A DNA stretch of 56,206 nt from a virus. The DNA lies in IMG/VR virus record IMGVR_UViG_3300030107_003883, positions 1 to 56,206 of that record; one strand, 5' to 3'. The notes under the pieces were generated by a model. It was not told where the DNA came from. It searched no databases and saw only the letters and a list, made by a program, of their open reading frames with translations. The position numbers and the translations under genes were made by a program. Shown one piece after another: positions 7,576 through 16,899 of the stretch. Within the stretch, counting starts at the first letter, position 1; every line of letters begins with the position of its first letter.

Positions 7576-10271
7576 TGCCAAAAACTAGACTCATATCACC
7601 AGGTTCCATACCTAATCATAAGTTGTTAAAGAATTTACAGCTACAGGATAACTATCTTTCCAATGATGGTGGAGATGAAGGTCTTAGAGTAGATGATTCA
7701 GGAAGAGCTTCTTCTAGTAGTCATTTTACAGTTGGAGGTCAGCTTAAAGTTACAAGTGTAAATGTAACAACAACTGATCACAATAAATTTTTAGTTCTTG
7801 ATGGAACTGATGTTAAATATGTTACAGGAGATACATTGGTTCCTGATATTTTAACTGCTGGGACTAATTGTACTTTAAGTGGAGCTACTTTAAATGTAGA
7901 CGATGCTTTCGTTAAAAATAATGCCAATGATGAGATGACTGGCACTTTAACTTTAAATGTCACAGGTACTGCAAAAGCTATTAGTGAAACACTTGTTCTT
8001 ACAAATAATGTAAATGCTTCAGATATGGATGGTACAGGAACTGCTATAAAGTTTAACCAATGGTATTATGATGCTAGTACTCCAGCTATAGAAGAAGCAT
8101 CAAGAATTGTTGTTGCCACAGAAAGTGACTGGACAAGCACTGCAAGTACAAGAGATGCATATATGGCTTTTGAAACAAGTGCCAATGGGTCTTTACAAGA
8201 AAGGATGAGAATTGAAGGAAATAGTGGCTTTGTTGGAATAGGAACAACTAATCCAAGTTCAATGTTTCACGTAGAAAGGCCTGTAGATGCTTCACAATTT
8301 CAACTTGCATACGATAGTACTAACAAAATGAATATTCAAGTTCATGACGATGGTAAAACTACATTTAGAACCTTTGGAGATGGAAGCTATGATTCAGACT
8401 TAACATTAGATATAGATGGAGATATAGAATTAAATGCAGATGGAGGAGATATTGTATTTAAAGATGCTAGTGCTACACTAGCTACTATTAATGGAAGTGG
8501 CCTTACTATAAATAATATAACTCAAGTAGGAAGCGATACTGATGCATTCTTAATGTCTGATAGTGGCGTAGTTAAATATGTTACAGGTGCAAATTTAAGA
8601 TCGTATATAGGTGCAGGTACAGGTGATGGAGATATTACAGGTGTTAGCATTACAACAGATTCAGGAGATGGCAGTAAAGCAGAAGATACATCAGGGTCTG
8701 CAGACTTTTCTATATTAGGTTCTAGTGGAGTAAATGTAACTAATAGTGGCACCACTATAACAGCTGTGGCAGTTCCTGCAGAAATAGACCATGATTCGTT
8801 AAATAATTTTGTTGCTAATGAACATATAGATCACACTTCTGTAACACTAACTGCTGGTGATGGACTTACAGGTGGTGGAGATATATCATCTAATAGAAGT
8901 TTTGCTGTAAGTGTTGATGATTCTACAATAGAAATAAACTCAGATTCGTTAAGAGTAAAAGATGATGGTATTACATATGCTAAAATACAAAATATGACTG
9001 ATGCAAGAATGCTTGGTAATAACGCTGGTTCAGATGGAGTTATTACTGAAATGACACAAGCTAATGTATTATCATTTTTAGGAGTAAGTGCAGGAGCTAA
9101 TGCTAATGTGAGTGGCGATAGTGGAAATGCAGCTATATATGATAATAGTGGTACACCTGCATTTAAATCAGGTATTACAAAAGCAGAAGTACAAAGTTTA
9201 TTAGACTATGTTACTAGCGATGCAGATGATACTATGACTGGTAATTTAACAATTACTAAATCTTCTGGCCCTCAACTTACACTTGGATATGATGCTAATG
9301 AAAAATTTACAATAGACGTAGCAGATAATGGTGTTACTACTATAGCTACAACAGATAATGATGGTAGTGGAACAGCTGCTAATTTAACTTTAGATGTCGA
9401 TGGTGACATAGAGTTAAACGCTGATGGTGGAGATATATCGTTTAAAGATGCAAGTTCTACCCTTGGAACTTTTAGTACTGCTTATGGTGGGTTAAATCTT
9501 CCTGCTAATACAAAAATATCATGGGCACAACAAGATGATTATATCTATGCTGACACAACTGATATATTTATAACTAAAGCTGATACTGATATTGTTACTT
9601 TTAAAGATAACCAAGTATTAAATGACGTGCCATTTAAAATAAAAGAAGCTGGAAGTGCAGTTACACATACAACTGCATATGGACAGCTTTGGGTAAAAAA
9701 TACAGCTCCTAACGAATTGTATTTTGCTAATGATGCTGGTAATGATATACAAATAACTTCAGGAACTGAACTAGTCCCACATTCAGGAACAATACTAGGC
9801 ATTACATGTCTTAGAAGTGATGGAAGTAATTTTGTATCGCACTCTATTCAAGATGCATTTACTGTAGAAGATTCAACTCATCAAATTACATTTAACACAC
9901 CTCCTAGTGAAAATGTTGAAATAGTAGCAAGTGCATATTTTGATACTACTACAACGACAGATGTTACTCTTTATGCAGGATTAAGTGACAATGCTACATA
10001 TAATTCTATAGGTCAAGCTCACGAATATGATCAAGGTGGATTTATTAAATCTGATGACGAGGCTGATGATCATGTAAAAACTATGAGATGGATATTAACT
10101 TCATCTGAACTAGCTTCTGTTGGAAGCTCAAATACTTTTTATATAGGATTTAAAACAAGTGATGACGAGGATATAAAAATAATGTATGGAGAAAGAAATG
10201 CGTTTGGACTTTCTTTACCTCCATTTATAATAAAGGCAATAGCATTGCCATCAACAATTTATACAGGATAG
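7575..10271 (+). CDS. Large tail fibre protein, 898 aa
   Basis: The sequence is a repetitive, Asp/Thr/Gly-rich beta shaft. It shares vocabulary with the fibre at 1717-4326 (FVGIGTTNPSSMFHVE, LDIDGDIELNADGGDI and similar units appear more than once). The C-terminal ~200 residues (from about 700) are non-repetitive and end in a globular beta domain. No S74 SDRR motif is present, so this fibre folds without the self-cleaving chaperone. It is likely a second fibre or a spike partner. The fibre call is firm; the receptor is not known. Confidence 0.85.
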   Translation: MPKTRLISPGSIPNHKLLKNLQLQDNYLSNDGGDEGLRVDDSGRASSSSHFTVGGQLKVTSVNVTTTDHNKFLVLDGTDVKYVTGDTLVPDILTAGTNCTLSGATLNVDDAFVKNNANDEMTGTLTLNVTGTAKAISETLVLTNNVNASDMDGTGTAIKFNQWYYDASTPAIEEASRIVVATESDWTSTASTRDAYMAFETSANGSLQERMRIEGNSGFVGIGTTNPSSMFHVERPVDASQFQLAYDSTNKMNIQVHDDGKTTFRTFGDGSYDSDLTLDIDGDIELNADGGDIVFKDASATLATINGSGLTINNITQVGSDTDAFLMSDSGVVKYVTGANLRSYIGAGTGDGDITGVSITTDSGDGSKAEDTSGSADFSILGSSGVNVTNSGTTITAVAVPAEIDHDSLNNFVANEHIDHTSVTLTAGDGLTGGGDISSNRSFAVSVDDSTIEINSDSLRVKDDGITYAKIQNMTDARMLGNNAGSDGVITEMTQANVLSFLGVSAGANANVSGDSGNAAIYDNSGTPAFKSGITKAEVQSLLDYVTSDADDTMTGNLTITKSSGPQLTLGYDANEKFTIDVADNGVTTIATTDNDGSGTAANLTLDVDGDIELNADGGDISFKDASSTLGTFSTAYGGLNLPANTKISWAQQDDYIYADTTDIFITKADTDIVTFKDNQVLNDVPFKIKEAGSAVTHTTAYGQLWVKNTAPNELYFANDAGNDIQITSGTELVPHSGTILGITCLRSDGSNFVSHSIQDAFTVEDSTHQITFNTPPSENVEIVASAYFDTTTTTDVTLYAGLSDNATYNSIGQAHEYDQGGFIKSDDEADDHVKTMRWILTSSELASVGSSNTFYIGFKTSDDEDIKIMYGERNAFGLSLPPFIIKAIALPSTIYTG

Positions 10272-10275
10272 TAAA

Positions 10276-10437
10276 ATGATAGACGCAATAGATACATTAA
10301 AAACAACAGGAGCAGGTATAGGTGGGTGGTGGCTTTCAGTAAGTGGATGGCTTTCTGATATAGTAAGTTTACTAGTAGGTATAGCTACTTTAGTATATTT
10401 AGTGGTAAAAATAGTTAAGGAGATCACATCAAAATAG
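10276..10437 (+). CDS. Small membrane protein, holin candidate, 53 aa
   Basis: ATG at 10276, stop at 10437. The N-terminal half is Gly/Trp-rich (GGWWLSVSGWL), followed by a clear transmembrane segment (residues about 28-46, IVSLLVGIATLVYLVVKI) and a short basic tail. Size and topology fit a one-span holin or a holin-associated membrane protein. A second small membrane protein lies 1 kb downstream (11375-11623), so the pair may act together in lysis. Confidence 0.7.
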   Translation: MIDAIDTLKTTGAGIGGWWLSVSGWLSDIVSLLVGIATLVYLVVKIVKEITSK

Positions 10438-10445
10438 GAGAGACT

Positions 10446-11375
10446 ATGAGTAAAATATGTCCTGAATGCGAAAGTGATCGCATATACAAGTACGGTAAGA
10501 GAATAAATAAATATAAGCCTGACGTTCAAAGATACTGCTGTCAGGAATGTAAAAAGCAGTTTGAAGAAATAACAGGTTATAAATCTAGTCCTGGTCGTGA
10601 ATGGGATAAAGATATAAGAAGAGCAATAGTTACTCCTGATAAGCATTTTCCTTATGAGGACAAGCCAGCTATTAATGCTCTTGTTAAAGCAATACATTTA
10701 GTTAAGCCTAGTATCTATGTAGATTTAGGAGATACAGGAGAATGGGAAAGTGTATCTATGTGGAAGTGGAAGAAAAAGAAAAGACCACCTCTAGAGTACA
10801 TTATACCTGATGTAGAGAAGGAAATAAAAGCAGTAAACAAAGGAATGGACATCATTGACGATGCATTAAATATAGTGGGTTGTGATGAAAGACATTTTTG
10901 TGAAGGTAACCACGATAATTGGTTAAACAGATTTGTAGAAGGATATCCTTATTTGAGCCAATATAAGCTCAAGAAAGCGATAAAACTAGATGAGCGAGGG
11001 TATAAGTATCATCCGTTCGGAAAGTTCCTTAAAATAGGTAAACTGCATTTCTATCATGGTCACCAGTATGGAGGACAATATCATACTGCTAATCACTTGC
11101 GAAAGCTTGGATGTAATGTTATGTATGGACATTGGCATGATTTACAACATATGACAGCAACTCATATGGACGGACCTAAAGCAGCATGGTCTATAGGTTG
11201 CTTGAAAGATATGAGTACTGAGGCCAATGCTTGGTTAGACAATAGAAGAATTAATTGGGCACATGCTTTTGCAATAATAGACTTCTACGGAGAAGGAGAC
11301 TTTACTGTAGATGTGGTACAAATCATAGATGGAAAATGCTCAATATGGGGAAAGATGATAGATGGAAATAACTAA
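10446..11375 (+). CDS. Zinc-ribbon / calcineurin-like metallophosphoesterase fusion, 309 aa
   Basis: The N-terminus is a zinc ribbon (C5-x2-C8 and C32-x2-C35) resembling those of IS1-type InsA and other DNA-binding proteins. It is followed by a calcineurin-like phosphoesterase with the expected order of metal ligands: TPDKHFPYED near residue 60, GD(T)GE at 95-98, GNHD at 154-157, HGH at 204-206, and GHWHD at 228-232. These enzymes hydrolyse phosphodiesters or phosphomonoesters using two metal ions. With the zinc ribbon, a nucleic-acid substrate is most likely, for example a phage DNA or RNA phosphoesterase. It sits between two small membrane proteins in the late operon. Domain calls are firm; the substrate is inferred. 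Confidence 0.85.
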   Translation: MSKICPECESDRIYKYGKRINKYKPDVQRYCCQECKKQFEEITGYKSSPGREWDKDIRRAIVTPDKHFPYEDKPAINALVKAIHLVKPSIYVDLGDTGEWESVSMWKWKKKKRPPLEYIIPDVEKEIKAVNKGMDIIDDALNIVGCDERHFCEGNHDNWLNRFVEGYPYLSQYKLKKAIKLDERGYKYHPFGKFLKIGKLHFYHGHQYGGQYHTANHLRKLGCNVMYGHWHDLQHMTATHMDGPKAAWSIGCLKDMSTEANAWLDNRRINWAHAFAIIDFYGEGDFTVDVVQIIDGKCSIWGKMIDGNN

Positions 11376-11623
11376 TGGATATTATTGGAATAATAGAAAC
11401 TCTGGGAATACCAGTAGCAGTAGCACTTGGGCTGGGGTATGCGCTTATGTATTTGATCAAGTTCATCACAAAGGATGTAACTGCAGACATAAGAAATCTG
11501 TACGACATAACAGTGAAGCTGATAGATAGTAACAGACAGGCCAAAGACGAAGTGAAAAAGACTATGACTGGAGTAAATACAATAAAAGATATCGTGCTAA
11601 AACTTTTTAAAAAAGAAAAGTGA
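11375..11623 (+). CDS. Small membrane protein with helical tail, holin-like, 82 aa
   Basis: One N-terminal transmembrane segment (residues about 4-28, IGIIETLGIPVAVALGLGYA) is followed by a charged coiled-coil tail ending in KKEK. This is the layout of many phage holins of the BhlA type and of membrane-anchored lysis accessory proteins. The start overlaps the phosphoesterase stop and the stop overlaps the next tiny gene, so it belongs to the same transcript. Confidence 0.75.
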   Translation: MDIIGIIETLGIPVAVALGLGYALMYLIKFITKDVTADIRNLYDITVKLIDSNRQAKDEVKKTMTGVNTIKDIVLKLFKKEK

Positions 11624-11760
11624 TGAAAATACCTGTACATGACTTAGATTATAGGGTACGATTATTAGAAGAAAAGGTAGAAAAGCTTGAAAAACAGGCA
11701 CATCCTCCTCGGGAATTTGTGCGCTGTAAAGAATGTAAATCTAAAATAAAGGAGAAGTAA
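11623..11760 (+). CDS. Tiny coiled-coil/Cys-pair protein, 45 aa
   Basis: The ATG at 11623 overlaps the preceding TGA, and the TAA at 11758-11760 overlaps the next ATG. The product has a short coiled coil (RVRLLEEKVEKLEKQ) and a C-x2-C pair near the end (RCKECKSK), half of a zinc site. Coupled overlaps on both sides support translation. Function unknown. Confidence 0.65.
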   Translation: MKIPVHDLDYRVRLLEEKVEKLEKQAHPPREFVRCKECKSKIKEK

Positions 11761-11915
11761 TGCCAGCATTAATAGCGTTTATAACAAAGACTTTCTTAAG
11801 TGAAGCAATGTTAAAGAAAGTATTGGTAGTATTAGGTGATTATCTAGTTGCAAGTTCTAAGAACAAGCTAGACGATAAGCTATGGGCTCAAGTTAAGAAG
11901 ATCTTAGTAAAGTAA
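11760..11915 (+). CDS. Small amphipathic protein, 51 aa
   Basis: The ATG overlaps the preceding stop and the stop lies directly before the ATG of the nozzle-like gene. The product begins with a hydrophobic helix (ALIAFITKTFLSEAMLKKVLVVLG) and ends with a Lys-rich segment. It could be a small holin-like or membrane-associated protein; no family is recognised. Confidence 0.6.
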   Translation: MPALIAFITKTFLSEAMLKKVLVVLGDYLVASSKNKLDDKLWAQVKKILVK

Positions 11916-14114
11916 ATGCCCAAAGTATCACTTACTATAAATGATTTTTCTGGAGGGCTAAATACAGATATATCTCCTAGAGATCTTGAAGGTAATCAGC
12001 TTGAAGTCTGCACTAATGTAGATCCTAGTAGTGTAGGAAGGTTAAAAATGGCATCTCAATTTAAAGATGCAGATACCGACATTCAAGGAGGAAACAATGA
12101 TTTTACAAGTGCAGCACATACAACTCCAGGATATGGACTATTTGTATTCAGTAATGACAACGAAGTTCAAACGCAAAGCGATGGAACTCATAGTGCCAAT
12201 GCAGATGATTTTCTTTTAAAAGCTGATGGAACTACAGTAGATGTACAAGAACTATCTGATGGTACTATAACTGCAGATCAATTAGGCACTACTTCTGCTA
12301 CTCCAGCATTTTATGCTGCGGAAGGAGATGTATTTGTAGGTGGCGATCATGGCACAGCGCCTAGTTCTTTAGTTTGGCATTATCAAGCAAAAAGAGATAG
12401 AACTGTAGCTGACTGGCTGCCAGCAGGACAAGCTAAAACTCCTCCTACTAACGGGGTTAATGGCAATATGAGAATACATGAGAGTCTTGCTAATAATGAT
12501 GGGAGTAGTAATGCTAATACAGAATTTAATGTCAGTGGTGGTGGTGGCTCTGGCAGTATTGCAAATATAGCTGACGGATTGCATTGGGTTGTAGTTTATG
12601 GTGCAGATGAATCTGGTGGATGGAATAATGATTCAACAAGCCCAGCAACAGGAGACTTTGTAGAATTTGGAGCTAGCTGGCTTTATAAAAATAAAGCAGA
12701 ATCTGCTATTACTACTCTAGATAGTGGTGATACTATGGAAAATAATGGAGGCACAAACGAACAAATTAATACAACTTTAACTGTACATGCATATGTATCT
12801 GAAGATTATACTTCTGCTACTGATAATTTATATGGAGCAAGACTATATTCTAGGCAGAATGGTGAAAATACTTGGTATCTTCTTGCAGAACTTAGTTTTG
12901 AAGATGGCATTAAAGGGAGTTTAGAAACTGAATTTAATGAATGGAAGGATCGGAATGCTAGCTATGGTCATACTTTAGAGGCTACAGGAGCTATGTGCAC
13001 AACAAACCCTATAACAGATCCTCCTGCCTTGTTAACTTTTGATAGCTTAAATGGGTATGAAACAGATGATATAGCTGGAATTGTATATTGGAAACATGGG
13101 ACGGTTGCTAATAGCAGGGCTTATGTAGCAAATGTAAAAGTCAATGGCAGGGTTTATGGGGACAGAATACTTAAAAGTCCTATATTTCAATATGATGTAT
13201 TTACTGAAAATGCATTTATAGATGTAGCAATAAACGATGGAGACTCTATCACTGCACTTGAATCTTATGCTGATAGATTGCTTGAGTTTAAGAAAAAGTC
13301 TTTATATATTATAAATATATCTAAAGAGTTAGAATTTTTAGAGGATGTAAGAATTGGAGCTGGTGTTGACAATCCTACAGCAGTTGCTAAAACCTCTTAT
13401 GGTGTTGTATGGGCAAATCAAACAGGATGCTTTTTATATGATGGAGAACAGTTAAGCCAACTAAATATGGGAAAGATAAGCGACTTTGAATGGAACAGGG
13501 ATATTACTGAAAATGTTATTGTAGGTTTTGACTTACCTTCAAGACAGGTTATTGTTCTTTGGAATGGAGCTGCGGCAGGCAGCGGGCAAGCTTATGTCTA
13601 TACATTAGATACTCAAAGCTGGCATAAAGTAGACGATATGATGGTTCATGAGTCTAATGTTACTAATATGGTTAATACTAGCAGTGGAAAACTTTTAATA
13701 GGAGGTGGTGACGCTGGAAATAGTGAAGTATATGTTTATGACGCTAGAACAGCTGATACTTCTAATTTTAGTATGAGAACAGGTCATTTAAGTCTAGGCA
13801 ATCCAGGGTCTAAAAAGAACTTATTAAACGTTAAAGTTAGATATAAAAACTCTGGAAGCGCATTAAATGTTAAAGTGATAGTAGATGATGCTGCAGCTAG
13901 CATAGGTGAAGATACAATAACTTTAGGTACTTTAACAAATAATACAGGCGGAAGTTTAGTTACAAAAGAATTTAATACTGCAGCAACTACCACTTTAAAA
14001 GGGCAATATTGGTTTGCAATACAGATAATTGATGAAGATGGTACAGGGACTACCCATAAGTCATTTGAGATTGACGAGATAGTTTTAACCTATAGAGAGC
14101 TAGGTGTTAGATAA
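11916..14114 (+). CDS. Tail nozzle/stabilisation-like protein, 732 aa
   Basis: The N-terminus (INDFSGGLNTDISPRDLEGN, then VDPSSVGRLK) is the classic opening of podovirus tail nozzle and DNA-stabilisation proteins (T7 gp12 or P22 gp10 type): a short strand followed by a loop and the first blades of a propeller-like fold. The rest is beta-rich, with a segment ESYADRLLEFKKKSLYIINI that is characteristic of the family. It would form the tube that closes the portal and through which DNA exits. The identification rests on motif and context. Confidence 0.75.
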   Translation: MPKVSLTINDFSGGLNTDISPRDLEGNQLEVCTNVDPSSVGRLKMASQFKDADTDIQGGNNDFTSAAHTTPGYGLFVFSNDNEVQTQSDGTHSANADDFLLKADGTTVDVQELSDGTITADQLGTTSATPAFYAAEGDVFVGGDHGTAPSSLVWHYQAKRDRTVADWLPAGQAKTPPTNGVNGNMRIHESLANNDGSSNANTEFNVSGGGGSGSIANIADGLHWVVVYGADESGGWNNDSTSPATGDFVEFGASWLYKNKAESAITTLDSGDTMENNGGTNEQINTTLTVHAYVSEDYTSATDNLYGARLYSRQNGENTWYLLAELSFEDGIKGSLETEFNEWKDRNASYGHTLEATGAMCTTNPITDPPALLTFDSLNGYETDDIAGIVYWKHGTVANSRAYVANVKVNGRVYGDRILKSPIFQYDVFTENAFIDVAINDGDSITALESYADRLLEFKKKSLYIINISKELEFLEDVRIGAGVDNPTAVAKTSYGVVWANQTGCFLYDGEQLSQLNMGKISDFEWNRDITENVIVGFDLPSRQVIVLWNGAAAGSGQAYVYTLDTQSWHKVDDMMVHESNVTNMVNTSSGKLLIGGGDAGNSEVYVYDARTADTSNFSMRTGHLSLGNPGSKKNLLNVKVRYKNSGSALNVKVIVDDAAASIGEDTITLGTLTNNTGGSLVTKEFNTAATTTLKGQYWFAIQIIDEDGTGTTHKSFEIDEIVLTYRELGVR

Positions 14115-14599
14115 TGGATGCTAAAACAAGAAGAGTATTAAAAGCTAAGCAAGGAAAAGTTTCTACTAGCAATAAAACTTTAAGTAGTTCAGAGGGCTAT
14201 GAAGGACAAGTACAAATAAGAGATACTAAAGATGGACCTATGTTATTTGCTAAGCTTAAAGGTAAATGGATTCAATCTCCACTCTTGCCCGGAGGTGATT
14301 TCTTTGTACCTAAGGCATTTACAGCTATTATTACATTACCTTCTGCATCAGGCAAGCCTTGTTTTGTGGTGCCTAAATCTATACCTCTTAGGAATATTTT
14401 AAATATATCTATTGTAATTGAGGAGAAAACTGCTTCTGAAACATTTTTTGTACAAACACCACAATTGTATCATGTAGGTGGAAATGCTTATGACTGGATT
14501 GTTGCGCTTAAATCAAGTACAAGACAGATATATTTATCACGTATGGGCGATCCTACTTTTACTAATAAAAAAGCTAAGTTAACAATTTTATACAAATAA
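14114..14599 (+). CDS. Hypothetical tail protein, 161 aa
   Basis: The start overlaps the nozzle gene stop (TAATG). The N-terminus is basic and disordered (residues 1-30), followed by a globular beta domain (residues about 70-161). Coupling to the nozzle gene suggests a role in tail completion or attachment of fibres to the tail tip. No family is recognised. Confidence 0.75.
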   Translation: MDAKTRRVLKAKQGKVSTSNKTLSSSEGYEGQVQIRDTKDGPMLFAKLKGKWIQSPLLPGGDFFVPKAFTAIITLPSASGKPCFVVPKSIPLRNILNISIVIEEKTASETFFVQTPQLYHVGGNAYDWIVALKSSTRQIYLSRMGDPTFTNKKAKLTILYK

Positions 14600-14610
14600 A
14601 GGAATAAGTT

Positions 14611-15294
14611 ATGAGTTATACATGGGAAGAAGTAATGCTTGGGATAGATACTCGAGCTGAAGCTAAAAAAGAACAAAAGCAGTTAGATGATATAAACGAA
14701 AAAAGAGATAAAGAGCAATCTGCTATGGGTGCATGGAGTCTTGGATTAAGTTTGTTAGGAGGAGCATTATTTGGCCCTCTTGGTTATACTGCTGGTAAAA
14801 TTTTAGGAAGACAAGGTGCTGATTATTACTACGACTGGGAAAGTATGGATGTTGAAGAAGGAAAGTTTGATGCAGATATTTCTAGAAAAGTAAATAAACA
14901 GCTCTCAAAAGATGCTAAAGATCAAAACAAAGCTCAAGTAGTTCAAGCTGTTACAGATTTAGGTTCAATGTATATACAGGCAGGAGGAATGACAGAAGGT
15001 TTTGATGCAGACTTTACTACATTTGGTGCAGGAGGAGATCAATGGACTATGTTTGGAAGGGGAGGAGAAGCTCCTACGACTTGGGCTTCTAAAGGAGCTG
15101 GAGGAATGATTAATCCTAATACAGGAGAAGCTATAGGAAGTATGGTTCAGCCTGAAGGTGGCATACCTAGTATATTTGATGTATGGAGAGATGATGGACT
15201 TGGATCTATGGGAAATAAACTAAAAGATGTATATACAGCAGATTTAACTGCTAATAAAGCTATGTCAGAGCTTGACAGATTGGCTAATCAATAA
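14611..15294 (+). CDS. Putative ejection/internal virion protein with glycine-zipper helix, 227 aa
   Basis: The ATG at 14611 follows AAGGAATAAG. Residues about 45-70 (LGLSLLGGALFGPLGYTAGK) form a small-residue-rich hydrophobic helix of the kind found in podovirus ejection proteins that insert into the cell envelope. The remainder is helical and acidic. It begins a block of six consecutive genes leading to the giant 3039-aa protein, the usual place for DNA-ejection proteins in short-tailed phages. Role inferred. Confidence 0.7.
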   Translation: MSYTWEEVMLGIDTRAEAKKEQKQLDDINEKRDKEQSAMGAWSLGLSLLGGALFGPLGYTAGKILGRQGADYYYDWESMDVEEGKFDADISRKVNKQLSKDAKDQNKAQVVQAVTDLGSMYIQAGGMTEGFDADFTTFGAGGDQWTMFGRGGEAPTTWASKGAGGMINPNTGEAIGSMVQPEGGIPSIFDVWRDDGLGSMGNKLKDVYTADLTANKAMSELDRLANQ

Positions 15295-16880
15295 TGGCTA
15301 ATTACGGCACATTATGGGAAGCATTTGCTTCAGGTGAAGGCATGGAAGGTTACGATGCTTTGTCTGGAACCGAAACAGATTATAAGCAAAGAACACAAGC
15401 TTTTTATGATCAAATATTAGGGCCTACTTTTTATGGAGATGAAGGTAAGGATATGGGTTCTGGCGATTACAATAAATATATTGCTAGTTTTAGCACAAAA
15501 GAATTGGAAAAAGCAGAAGCTACATTTAGAACTGCAATAGGAGATCCTTATACATCAGTTTCAGACCCTTTTTCTTGGGAAAAGATTAGCAGGTATGATA
15601 CTTCTGGGGGATTAGAAGGAAGGCTTCAATCCCTTTTAGAAAAGGAACTTTATTCAAAAGGAAAACATCTTGGTGGAAAAGTTGGAGAAACTTATGAAAC
15701 AGATACTTCAAAAACTTTACAAGGTTTTAAAGAAGGAGTTCAAGGCCAAAGAGAAAGTATAAGCCATGGGGCTTTAACTAGTGGTCAATCATTAGCTTCT
15801 GGAACTTCTGGAGCCACTATAAGAAGTGGAGGAAATATAGGAGTTGCTGAAGATGCTCTTACAGATATTTATAAAAAAACTAAAACTTTAGGGTCTGAGT
15901 ATAGAGCAGGAAAAGAAAGTGATGAAAGGTCTTTAGAGAGCGATTTAGATGCAGCTTTAACATCATATATATCAGCTATAGATAGTGAAAAAGATAGATG
16001 GTATCAAGCTGTAATACAAGATGTTCAAAAAGTTGGTAAAGATTTTACTCCAGAAGAGATAGAAAATAGATTGGCTGCAAATCAAGAATGGGATTGCGGG
16101 ATTGGAAAAATAGCAAGTGGAACAGATGCAAATGGAAAAACTATATGCGTAGATGATCCCAATTTTACAGCAACAGAAGGAGCGTTTAGGGGTAATGTAT
16201 GCCCTGTAGGACAGTTATGGGATGGTGAACAATGCGTAGAGATGGAAGGCTTAGATTTTACAAGAGATAAATGGGGTCTTATATGCGATGGAGAAGTTGA
16301 TGAGTGCGGTGTATGCGGTGGAGATGGTTCAAGTTGTAAAGATTGCGCTGGAGTTCCAAACGGTAGTGCTGTAGTAGATGATTGTGGTGTTTGTAACGGT
16401 AATAATGCTTGCTTAGAAGATAAAAATGGAACAATTCCAGAAGGTGGAAAAAATATTATAGATACTGAAGGTGAAATGGATGTTAGGGGAACTGAAATAA
16501 ATGATATTGAAACTAATTGGGAAAATATGCTTTCAGATATTTCAAACTATTGGGATAATACTTCTGATATGATGCAAGACATACATGATTCTCTTCCAGT
16601 ATTAGAGAAACCAACTGGCAGTGGTTTTAGAGGAAAAGGTAGTTCTACTTGGACAAATCCTCTTACTCCAGAACAAGGACAGGTTGAAAAAGAAAAAAGA
16701 GATCGTGAAAGAAGAAATAGAAGCCAATACTCTAGATCTGGAAGAAGAACAAGTAGAAATATATATAACTTTTTTAATACTCCTGCCCAAACTCCTGTCC
16801 AAGAAGAACAGGTTTTTCCTGTCCAAGAAGAACAGGAAGAAGAATTTGAAAGACCTTGGTATGAAAAGACAGGTCCATGA
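15294..16880 (+). CDS. Putative internal/ejection protein with Cys-rich CGVCGGDG domain, 528 aa
   Basis: The N-terminal ~250 residues are helical (ejection-protein-like). Residues about 265-380 are Cys-rich and include DECGVCGGDGSSC and DDCGVCNGNNAC, a repeat common in secreted proteins of uncultured marine bacteria and related to Ca-binding thrombospondin-3-like repeats. The C-terminal region is basic (Arg-rich near 445-480) and then carries two PVQEEQ repeats encoded by a 19-bp direct repeat. The next gene (16900-18003) has a similar helical N-terminus plus a Cys-rich tail, so the two are probably paralogues. Extracellular or periplasmic exposure after ejection is suggested by the Cys-rich domain. 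Confidence 0.75.
   Translation: MANYGTLWEAFASGEGMEGYDALSGTETDYKQRTQAFYDQILGPTFYGDEGKDMGSGDYNKYIASFSTKELEKAEATFRTAIGDPYTSVSDPFSWEKISRYDTSGGLEGRLQSLLEKELYSKGKHLGGKVGETYETDTSKTLQGFKEGVQGQRESISHGALTSGQSLASGTSGATIRSGGNIGVAEDALTDIYKKTKTLGSEYRAGKESDERSLESDLDAALTSYISAIDSEKDRWYQAVIQDVQKVGKDFTPEEIENRLAANQEWDCGIGKIASGTDANGKTICVDDPNFTATEGAFRGNVCPVGQLWDGEQCVEMEGLDFTRDKWGLICDGEVDECGVCGGDGSSCKDCAGVPNGSAVVDDCGVCNGNNACLEDKNGTIPEGGKNIIDTEGEMDVRGTEINDIETNWENMLSDISNYWDNTSDMMQDIHDSLPVLEKPTGSGFRGKGSSTWTNPLTPEQGQVEKEKRDRERRNRSQYSRSGRRTSRNIYNFFNTPAQTPVQEEQVFPVQEEQEEEFERPWYEKTGP
16794..16836 (+). repeat. 19-bp direct repeat encoding PVQEEQ twice
   Basis: CCTGTCCAAGAAGAACAGG occurs at 16794-16812 and again at 16818-16836, in the same reading frame of the Cys-rich virion protein. 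Identity at the DNA level suggests a recent slippage duplication. Confidence 0.9.
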
Positions 16881-16899
16881 TAAATAGAAGGAATAAGAT

